Assembly (NCBI GenBank): GCA_905250885.1
Contig: CAJNOQ010002878.1
Location: forward strand, 1-22,284
Origin: Didymodactylos carnosus
Taxonomy: Eukaryota; Rotifera; Eurotatoria; Philodinida; Philodinidae
Reading direction: 5' to 3'
DNA length: 22,284 nucleotides
The notes under the pieces were generated by a model. The model searched no databases. It worked only from the letters and a program-made list of their open reading frames with translations, and was not told the DNA's origin. A program made the translations under genes and the position numbers. This document shows positions 13,722 to 22,284 of this stretch, piece after piece. The first letter of the stretch is position 1, and every line of letters begins with the position of its first letter.

Positions 13722-14033
13722 TATCACCGGATCGAAAAATTTCAAAAGCTTGTTCGGTCGAAACCGATTGCAGATTCGTTTTCTCCATGGTTGATTATGT
13801 GGTACGCAATAACTTTTGGATCGGTGTACTTTAGAAAAAAATTTTCCCATGGTCTTGCTCAAAAATTTTTCAAAATGTTACCGTATGGGACCAAAGGCAA
13901 AACAATGTCGAAAATTTTTTCTGAAGTACCCCGATCCAGAAGTTACCGCGTACCACATAATCAACCATGGAGAAGACGAATCTGCAATCGGTTTTGACCG
14001 AACAAGCTTTTAAAATTTTTCGATCCGGTGATA
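13722..14033. repeat. Foldback (inverted repeat) with about 125-bp arms
   Basis: The left arm at 13722-13846 matches the reverse complement of 13910-14033 at about 93%, beginning TATCACCGGATCG on the outside and including GTACTT(T/C)AG on the inside. Weaker pairing extends the stem by about 12 bp, leaving a loop of roughly 40 nt. Most differences between arms are transitions, about half of which become G-U pairs in RNA. No transposase or clear target duplication flanks it. It could be a foldback MITE, a hairpin-RNA source, or a local inverted duplication. Confidence 0.9.
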
Positions 14034-14065
14034 CGTGTAAATGGTGGTAGGTTTTATATGGATCG

Positions 14066-14500
14066 AGCCTATCCGTCGATGCCGGGAACATTACTTTGCA
14101 GTAGTAATATCCAGAAAAATGAGCGTTCACACTTTCGACGATAAATGAATTGCTAGCCATCTTGTAGAGTTTTGAAGGAGCTTTCTTTTGATATATAACG
14201 TAGACTGCAACCTAAGTTCTTTCATAGTAAAAACACAAAAACATTATCCGTCAGTATGCTTGAAAACATCACTCTTCAGTAGTAATATCGCAAAAAGTGA
14301 GCGTTCACACTCTGAACTAGAAATGAGTCACCCACCATTTTATAGAGTTTTGAACGAGCTTTCTTTCCATATATAATGTAGACCGCAACCTGGGTTCGTG
14401 CATGGTGAAAAAGCTGAAATACCATCGTGCACTATGCTGAAAAGGTCATGTTTAACAGTAATATTCCAGAAACGTGGATGTGAGCAGTGTACATAACAAT
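14066..14500. repeat. Tandem repeat with about 177-bp period, about 2.4 copies
   Basis: CAGTAGTAATATC at 14099 recurs at 14277, and ACAGTAATATTCC near 14455. Between the first two, further phrases keep the same spacing: GAGCGTTCACACT, TAGAGTTTTGAA, GAGCTTTCTTT, ATATATAA and GTAGAC(T/C)GCAACCT. The third copy breaks off near 14500. The copies are roughly three-quarters identical by eye. The repeat lies directly between the foldback and the proton-pump gene, so it may belong to that gene's upstream region. Confidence 0.8.
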
Positions 14501-14849
14501 TGAGCAATAGATAGTTTTGTTCGCCGTTTAAGGCTGCATCGAATGGTATAAGACTTTCGTTCAAACTTGTTGTATTCTGAGAAAATTACGAAAAACGCGT
14601 CGAAATGGGGTCTTGCACCCCGTCCTTTGCAGCATCAATAGCCAGTAGGACAAAGGCCCATACCAAAACATATGATTTGATAGTCCCTTCACATCGCAAG
14701 ACTTTTTCAATTGTTTCGATCTCACAATATCTATCACCTTATCAAGGATTGCTAACGGTATCGCTTATTCAAAATTCTCCTACTCTGTCCAAGGAGCATC
14801 GGTATAAGGATAAGAACATATTATAAATGACTAGTTGTCGAAATTTTAG

Positions 14850-17800
14850 TGAATAGACATGCAAACGATAAACATGAGAATACTAAAGCAAATCCTTCAC
14901 CATCTGAATCAAATGGTCAACGACAACAACAAACGGTTATTAATATACCAGAAAATGGCCTTGAAAATATAGATATTGAAGAACTCTACAATAAAGAAAA
15001 ATATGATTTGAAGGAAATGGATTTGAAACAAATATACAAATTATTCGAGTAAGAGTGATAATTGGGTAAATTCGTTTTGTTTTGCTCACATTCAAGATAT
15101 ATTTCAACAGGGCTTCAACTAATGGTCTCAATGATGATCAAGTGGAAAAACGTCTTGCCAAAGTATGTGATAATAAAATGTTTCTTATCATCTGTGTATA
15201 AGATCACCTTCGAATTGTGTTTAGTTTGGTCCAAATAAACTGGAAGACAAACAGCGTAATCCAATAATACAATTTTTATTATTCATGTGGAACCCACTTT
15301 CATGGTATATTTCTAAACTGTAGAAATATAATATCTCATATTCTACTAAGTTTACTTTTATGTATGCAGGGTGATGGAGGTTGCCGCTATCATTGCCATA
15401 GCACTTGCTAATGGTGGTGGCATACCACCTGATTGGTATGATTTTGTCGGGATTATATTACTACTAATAGTCAATGCTGTAATTGGCTTTATTGAACAAC
15501 GTCGTGCGGGTAATGCCGTTAAAGCTCTCATGGAATCATTGGCACCAGAAGCTAAAGTAAAACGTGGGGGAAAATGGTCAACAATTGAGGCGTCCGAATT
15601 GGTACCAGGGGATGTAATTGCAGTAAAATTAGGAAATATTATACCGGCTGATTGTCGAATTATTTCAACAAAAGGTACAGTATCGATTGATGAAGCTGCA
15701 TTGACCGGTGAATCATTACCAGCGACGAAACAAACTGGTGATGAAATTTATTCTGGTTCGACTTGTAAGCAAGGAGAATTAGAAGGTGTTGGTAAGTTAA
15801 TTATAGAATATTATGTAAGAACTTGCTTTTATACTTTCGTTTTAGTTACTGGTACTGGAGTAAATACATTTTTTGGCCGTGCTGTTAAACTGGTGAAAAG
15901 TACTAGTAATGAAATGGGACATCTACAACAAATATTGGCTAAAATTGGCAATTTTTGTATATGCAGTATTGCACTATTTATTATATTGGAAATATTTGTT
16001 ATGTATGCAGCCTATCGGTTTGCATACCGTCGTGGAATTGATAATATACTTGTATTACTTATAGGAGGAATTCCAATTGCTATGTAAGTTTATAAATAAG
16101 TTGATTATCATGTCACTCGACGTATATTTATTATAGGCCAACAGTTCTCTCTGTAACACTTGCCATAGGTGCTAAACAATTATCCAAGCGAAAAGCTATT
16201 GTTACACGAATAACGGCCATTGAAGAATTAGCTGCTGTCACTATTTTATGTTCAGATAAAACTGGTACATTGACATTGAACAAATTGGTTATTGATACTG
16301 ATATTATAATTCAATATTCCGATATTAGTAAAGAAGATATTATTGTCTATGCTTCTTATGCATGTGCGGCAGATCATCCAGATGCGATGTAAGTTCATAA
16401 GCTTTATGAATGATTTTTAATAAAAAATCTCAAGTTTCATCGCAGAGATGTCTAGTAGAGTTCAGATTCAGAACAAAAGCCATATGTGTGCACATTTCTT
16501 ACCTTGATCATTTCTCAACGTTTAGTCATATTGTCTAATATCATATGCATAATTCTCAAGATTATATTTGTTGAGATACATAAATTTCTCCTTTAGTGAT
16601 TTGTGCATCATGAATTCACTAGGTGATAAAGATTCTCACGGTGATATTGAAGTATTATCGTTTTCACCATTTAATCCTGTTGATAAACGAACAGAAGTTA
16701 CCTATAAACTAAAATCAGATAATACAGTTCATCGTGTAGCTAAAGGAATGTCGGATACAATATTAGATTTGTGTACTAAAGATAAATCTGATGCACAAAC
16801 AAAGAAGTTTCAATCGGATGTTAATGAATATGCAAAACGTGGTCTTCGCTCATTAGCTGTTGCCATTGAGACTGCAAAAAATGGTGCAGTAGATGGAGAA
16901 GGCGAAGGATACAAATTAATTGGATTATTACCATTGTATGATCCGCCGAGAGAAGACACGAAAGAAACCATCAAACGTGCGCTTGAACTAGGTAATTTAT
17001 TTGCGAGAAGAAAAGTAACACATAAATAGACAATTACGATTTTTAGGAGTGAAAGTAAAAATGATAACAGGTGATCAATTGGCTATAGCAATTGAAACTG
17101 GCCGCCGTCTAGGAATGGGAGATAAGATGTATGTCTATAGTAAATTAAAGGATACTTTAAAGGAAGAATCCAAGTACAAAGATATTGATGAATTGATACT
17201 GGATGCAGATGGTTTCGCTGGTGTTTATCCTGAACATAAATATGAAGTTGTAGAAAGGTTACAAAATATGGATTTGATGGTAGCAATGACAGGTTTATAA
17301 TAGCAAAAATAATCTAAAAGCTCTGATAACACAGTATTTTATTTAGGTGATGGTGTTAATGATGCACCCGCTTTATCCAAAGCAAACGTCGGCATAGCTG
17401 TAGCGGATGCATCCGATGCTGCTCGTTCAGCATCGGCTATTGTACTCACTGAGCCTGGTCTGTCTGTTATCATTGATGCTTTAATCGGTTCTCGTGAAAT
17501 ATTTCAACGCATGAAAAATTATGCTGTTTATACGTGTTCAGTTACAATACGTATTGTTGTCGGTTTTGCTATACTTGTCTTTGCATTCAAATATAATTTT
17601 CCGCCGTTTATGGTTTTAATAATGGCAATATTGAACGATGGGACAATAATGACAATATCTAAAGATCGTGTTCGTCCAACGAAATATCCAAATACATGGA
17701 ATCTGAAAGAAATATTTTGTTATTCGATTATTTACGGTCTCTATTTAGCTCTATCAACCATCATCTTTTTCACGATTATTGTTAAAACAACATTTTTCCA

Positions 17801-18481
17801 GGAAAAATTTTATCTTCAAACATTTATTATCATTGACAATTCAGGTGGATACAATGGTTCGATATTAAATTCTATTATTTATCTCCAAGTATCAATCATT
17901 AGTCAAGCTCTGATTTTCATAACACGTTCGACCGGACTCTTTTTCTCAGAACGTCCATCTCTTCTACTGATTTGTGCATTTATATTTACACAGATGGTAG
18001 CCACGTTAATAGCAGTTTATGCAAACTGGACTTTCACCAACATTGAGGGTTGTGGATGGTCTTGGGCTGGTGAGATATAGAAACATTTCTCCTCATTACA
18101 CTTCTAAGTATTCTTGTTCTTTTAGGCATAGTCTGGATATGGAATATGATCTGGTTCATTCCTCTTGATTTATTAAAATTTTTCCTACAAGCATCGTTTG
18201 CACGTAGTTTTCATGCTGTCAAACCGATTCAGCGTCGTGATCGAGCAGGAAATACCAAAGCTGATGCATCATTGGATGAATTTGAAGATGTTCCTAAACA
18301 ATCCGTGATGTCAGATAATTTAATAAACACAACCAAATACAGTTTACAAGCACTAGAATCCTTAGCATCAACGGCATCCGGCTTTTACGCACCTTATACA
18401 GATTTTATCTCAAGAGAAAGCATTCATCATCATATCAATTATCACCATTCACTGTCACATAATAGTGCAATATCATCATAA
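14850..18481 (+). CDS. P-type plasma-membrane proton ATPase (P3A class)
   Basis: An ATP-driven electrogenic H+ exporter of the plasma membrane. The exons are 14850-15048, 15111-15162, 15225-15304, 15370-15791, 15846-16083, 16137-16388, 16597-16991, 17047-17292, 17347-18069 and 18126-18481, all GT..AG and frame-consistent, about 987 residues to TAA 18479-18481. In order it shows [20 protein letters not shown] (M1), GFIEQ after an M2 Asn, TGES (actuator), [12 protein letters not shown] (M4), [12 protein letters not shown] with the phosphorylated Asp codon at 16255-16257, [12 protein letters not shown] (ATP domain), [27 protein letters not shown] (M5), [16 protein letters not shown] with the M6 proton-binding Asp, and [18 protein letters not shown] replaces the usual KGAPE. 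The C-tail lacks the plant 14-3-3 end. The first codon is unresolved: 14850-14851 may be the TG of an ATG whose A lies in an upstream exon. P3A pumps belong to plants, fungi and protists, so transfer is likely if the host is an animal. Confidence 0.95.
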
Positions 18482-20394
18482 TGAACAATAGTTGGTCATG
18501 GAACCAATATGAAAGATAGCTCTTGTCTATTATGAGAAAGGGAAGAGCTGTTGTTACCAGCCTCTTAACGTGCCTTTCGCGTAGCTTTTTGGCTATAATT
18601 ATTGTACATGTACTTCTACTTTTCTCTAAATATTTTTCGAGCATGATTTAACTATATTTTGTAAAATAATTGTTTAACTGTTACGTTTTTTGTACCAGAT
18701 ATGTAACACATATGAATCTTTTTTTATCGAAAATAGTGCACAAAACATGCTCTTGTAAGTATATGTTCGGTTTGAAAGTGGAAAAAGCCTTCTCAGAAGT
18801 AGTATGAAATGCCCTCAAACTTACTCACAAGCAAAACGCAATGTTGATCAATTTAATTCTCAAAAGCAATGGATCCCTACATGTTACGTGTGCTTGTAGA
18901 ATTTTCAAATTGTTTCGTAATTGTACTACCCTTTAGAAACTTGAATTTTAGAAAACCTAATAAAAAATTGATAATAATTTAAATACTTCAAATAATAGAA
19001 TATAAGAGAAATATCTGTCAAACTTGGCGGACGGTTTCTGTCGAAACGATGTTCTTCAAAAGGTGAACTGATGAATTTCAAGAAATAAATAGTTCAAAAC
19101 ATTCTCCATAACTTGGACTGGAGAAAACATGACGCAGCATTACTACAATTGTTGACTCCTGTTTTCTTTTAAAGAAGCAAATCACAGTTTTCATCAATGA
19201 GTTCCAAAATGAACATTCGCTTTATAGTAGAATTCTACCATTTGATTAGATTTCTCCTCTCTTTTATTTTAGTAGCGCTAAAAGTGATTTTTTCATCAAA
19301 AATAAAAGATCCTCAACGGTCAAAACCAACATCAAAGACCGCCACGAGCATAGCATAAATTGAACGCAGTTTAATTAAAACAGCGTCATGCTGCGCTGTC
19401 GCGCACCCTAAAGACGATATACTATTTTGAACAGACTGCGATTAGTTATAAACGCGTGAATAGGGTATTACTTGAACCAATTTTCGTATGGTAATTAGTA
19501 ATGTGCACGGATACGACTGTGGGTAACTTGCTTGACTCATACCTTTTTAGAAGAAAATAAGAAAATTTTGTGTGTTTATTATTGCGTGTAATAAATACTT
19601 TGTGTAATCACGTAGAAAAATGAGAGAATCGAGCTACTAAGGTAACTGATTCGTTTATAAGAACCTGTAAACTCAACAAATTCAATCACTTTATGAAGGA
19701 AAGTGCTAAAAATTGAATCCGCACCAAAACTTTTCGCACTCGTACTTATTCCACAGATTGATTTTCAGATCATTAATGTTGATCACTAATATAATTCTAA
19801 AAAGGTCACCTGTCAAAAGAAATTATCGAATTTTGTTGAAAATCAGTGGATTTGCTGAACTCTATTACTTTTGTGCATGACACTCACTTCTTTTTGAAGT
19901 TTGTAGGAAGAAAATTAGTAACAGCGTTAAGAAACACGACCATCATTGATTTCAGAGCATTTCAATCCCTTTCGAAAAGTTTCGAATACTTAACAGATAT
20001 TGGAAGCATTTTTGGAAACAAATTCAAAGAGAAAAGCATTTTAGGTATACCGTACCAATTTCCATTGATAATAATGTTTTCTACGTTCCGGCAAAATTTG
20101 ACGGAATATGCCGAAATATTAAAAAAATAAATTGATTTCCTCACAAATACATAACGTATTTCTTAATTTTGTTTATGATATTTGTGATTAGTATAAATAA
20201 ATACATGTATTTTATTTGTGAGAATTTCTGAGAAAAACTCTTCACAGTTCCTGAGATGTATCACAGATGTAAACGACTCAATATATAAATTTTGCGAACT
20301 AAGCTCTGAAGTATGATCCAGACATCATCCTAACATATTTTTGAAAGGATTTTGAGAAAAAATCTATGATCTTACCCGTTCTTCTTTCCTTACT
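18482..20394. other. Intergenic region between convergent genes
   Basis: This 1.9 kb must hold the 3' ends of the proton-pump and ADP-ribosylglycohydrolase genes. The frame at 19846-20130 (+) opens only with TTG, has no early ATG and matches nothing I know. A GC-richer patch at 19386-19409, reading GCTGCGCTGTCGCGCACCC, stands out and might be a transposon-end relic, but I find no inverted partner. Otherwise nothing is recognised. Confidence 0.5.
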
Positions 20395-21654
20395 TTATAG
20401 TCTGGATTGCTTTACGATAGGTTTATGATACGTATAGTGTTCCCCCTCATAAACTAACCAGTCTGATATTGTTTTTATAAATTCTCGAGCATAGATTTGT
20501 TCTAACCACTGTGGTGGTAACTGTTTGTATCCATAGTAAGCCCCAGCCAATTGACCATAGATCGCTGCTGTTGTATCTGTGTCATCACCTAAATTAACAC
20601 ATTCGAGCACTCCGCTTTCATATGAATTTTTATCAGACCAAAATGCCCATAATGCTGCCTGAAGTGACTGGATACAAAGTGCACTACCTCTTATTCCATC
20701 ATTATAACCACCTTTACGTTGATATGTTGTGTTTTTCATAATATTAGATACTTCCTGGTCAAGTGGTTTACTGCCAAACCACTGTATATGATTTTGGTAG
20801 AAATTCCGATGTAAAATCTCATTCTTCTTTTCACCGTTCAATGCGGCACATATAAGTGCAGCATACAATCTACATGAATCAATCGCTATTTGATGTCCAT
20901 GTGTTGTACGTGCACTCTCCCCGGCATAATACACAGCATCTTTAGCGTCTCGGTGAAAGAACAGAGCTATTGGTGCTAAACGCATTAAACAACCATTGGA
21001 TTGTCGATCGGGTTGGCTACATTGTGTGTTAAACCCTTCAGGTTCTTGTAAATCAAGAGTTGTAAAATCTTGATTATACTCGTGTTGTCTACGAACAAAT
21101 ACATCTAAAGCTTGTTTTGTTGATTTACCAATATCGAAACAATGACCAGTTGATGACATATAACCTTTACGCCACCACCATTTATAACGAACCAGTTGAT
21201 CATAGGCACTAAATCCATGTTGACATATTAAACTTGCGGCTAAACACAATGCCATTGATGTATCATCTGTCCATTGACCCGCTTTCAAGCCCCACGTACC
21301 ACCACCTTGCAGATTTGTAATTGGATTTTGTTCTAAATACTCACGTGGACGAAATTCAACAGATGCTCCGAGAGCATCCCCTATAGCCATGCCCATCATT
21401 GATCCATGAACTTTATTGGATAGATTTTGATCGGATGATTGGGGAGGACAATGATTTACGTAATCCATTTCATTTGGTTTTAAATTTGTCACATTAAGCC
21501 ATTCAGTATTATCAAATTTTTCTCTTGTTGTCGAACGCCGTTGTTGTATCTGTTGATTATGCTCTCGGTAGGATATGTGGGAGTGCCTTTGTGATTTTTC
21601 TACTATGTTTCGCTTGTGATCTTGTTCTCCAATTGTGCCGGTACAATTTCCCAT
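20395..21654 (-). CDS. ADP-ribosylglycohydrolase (DraG/ARH family)
   Basis: Predicted to hydrolyse ADP-ribose from modified proteins or related substrates with Mg2+. The single uninterrupted frame encodes 419 residues from the ATG at 21652-21654. The catalytic domain starts near residue 82: GMAIGDALGASVEF (88-101), the metal-binding GQWTDDTSMAL (126-136), an NGCLMRLAPIA segment (220-230), ARTTHGH (248-254), and the second metal site NLGDDTDTTAA (354-364) followed by GQLAGAYYG. All acidic metal ligands expected for the family are present. Residues 1-80 are a Gln/Arg/Ser-rich extension not part of the fold, beginning MGNC, which might be acylated (position 6 is Gly, so the myristoylation consensus is imperfect). 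The absence of introns contrasts with its neighbours and fits a bacterial-type origin or retroposition. Substrate specificity cannot be read from the sequence. Confidence 0.95.
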   Translation of the reverse strand: MGNCTGTIGEQDHKRNIVEKSQRHSHISYREHNQQIQQRRSTTREKFDNTEWLNVTNLKPNEMDYVNHCPPQSSDQNLSNKVHGSMMGMAIGDALGASVEFRPREYLEQNPITNLQGGGTWGLKAGQWTDDTSMALCLAASLICQHGFSAYDQLVRYKWWWRKGYMSSTGHCFDIGKSTKQALDVFVRRQHEYNQDFTTLDLQEPEGFNTQCSQPDRQSNGCLMRLAPIALFFHRDAKDAVYYAGESARTTHGHQIAIDSCRLYAALICAALNGEKKNEILHRNFYQNHIQWFGSKPLDQEVSNIMKNTTYQRKGGYNDGIRGSALCIQSLQAALWAFWSDKNSYESGVLECVNLGDDTDTTAAIYGQLAGAYYGYKQLPPQWLEQIYAREFIKTISDWLVYEGEHYTYHKPIVKQSRL

Positions 21655-22284
21655 ATTTTTTTAAACACAAAACCTTTGTATGTATACTCTTTTTCGTGTT
21701 CTGCTTCAGTATTAAATCTTAATACCGCACGTTTTTTTCTTGTTGTATTTACTCAAAAAAATTCACGTTTTATAATCACTATCACGTCATAATAATCAGC
21801 ACACAATTTTTATCTGTTCTATTTTTTTAGCTTTCACCTGTTAAAATTGAAAATATTTCGTGTTCCAACGTTCATGTCTCATACAATTATGAGGCAACTG
21901 AAGCTTGCAGTTAAACCGATGAAAAAACAAGGACATTCAAGAACTTGTACACAAAAAACAACCCTTTCAACAAGATTGAATTTCTTTCTTACACGAAGAG
22001 ACACACACGAAGGAGGTTGTGGCTTTTATTATGGTTTTATCGAATAATTTTTCGAAAAAATCACACTATAGCGATTTTGAAAAAATTTTGCTACAAACTA
22101 GCTTTCTATCCCACGTCTTGCAGAAAGAGAAAATCTGCACAAGTTCTTTAAAGATTTTTTTTCTTGAAAATTCTTGATCAAGATTTATTGATACCTCTGC
22201 ACTTGATGTCCTTGGAAAAACTTGATCAAGATCTTGATCAAGATTTACTACGGTTTCAAGTCTGATGTATCTTGAGAATTCTGT
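21655..22284. other. Upstream flank of the glycohydrolase gene
   Basis: It should contain the minus-strand promoter close to 21655-21850, which is AT-rich with A/T runs. The overlapping frames at 21847-22151 look random. The end is rich in TTGATCAA palindromes. Confidence 0.4.
22171..22247. repeat. Cluster of TTGATCAA palindromes
   Basis: The word CTTGATCAAGAT occurs three times, with TTGATCAA at about 22174, 22222 and 22234. The last two are joined as a longer near-palindrome around AAGATCTT. Variants such as CTTGATGT and CTTGAGAATTC lie around them. It may continue beyond the window. Confidence 0.6.

Noticed and set aside
13791-14013. Short overlapping frames on both strands near the foldback
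   Set aside because: They fall in the inverted-repeat arms and mirror each other, so they reflect the foldback and not genes.
19386-19409. GC-rich patch resembling a transposon terminal repeat
   Set aside because: No inverted or direct partner is found within the window.
19846-20130. 94-codon frame between the pump and glycohydrolase genes
   Set aside because: TTG start with no ATG until late in the frame, and no family resemblance.

Overview
The window looks like about 22 kb of an AT-rich, intron-bearing eukaryotic nuclear genome. I infer a small invertebrate, most probably a bdelloid rotifer. The reasons are an RtcB tRNA ligase very close to the animal protein and split by many 55-65 nt GT..AG introns, decayed non-LTR retrotransposon pieces, and two genes of a kind often gained by transfer in bdelloids. 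No alignment search could be run, so the taxon is inference.

Layout. 1-2403 holds no convincing gene, only diverged repeats and a strong hairpin. 2404-3295 (+) is a complete five-exon ubiquitin-conjugating (E2-fold) gene whose catalytic cysteine position is lysine. 3296-4941 has no intact gene, only short exon-like fragments that may be a decayed gene. 4942-8445 (-) is a complete 12-exon RtcB gene whose third intron (1,032 nt) carries an unexplained open frame on the other strand. 8446-9397 is empty.

9398-14500 is an accessory block. It contains the C-terminal end of a non-LTR retrotransposon ORF (-), a roughly 1-kb array dense in ACGCGT/CACGTG-type words with a 27-bp tandem core and a degenerate tRNA-like element, an RT-domain pseudogene (-), a 300-bp foldback hairpin with about 93% matching arms, and a 177-bp tandem repeat.

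14850-18481 (+) is an apparently intact ten-exon P-type plasma-membrane proton ATPase of the P3A (plant/fungal/protist) class, a class not expected in animals. 18482-20394 is non-coding as far as I can see. 20395-21654 (-) is a single-exon ADP-ribosylglycohydrolase with an 80-residue N-terminal extension. The end of the window has clustered TTGATCAA palindromes.

The four intact genes do not form an operon or an obvious pathway. They are separate nuclear genes: ubiquitin-like conjugation, tRNA splicing/RNA repair, membrane energisation and ADP-ribose removal. The most noteworthy items are the cysteine-less E2, the P3A proton pump embedded with normal host introns, and the unexplained structured DNA at 10260-11240 and 13722-14500.
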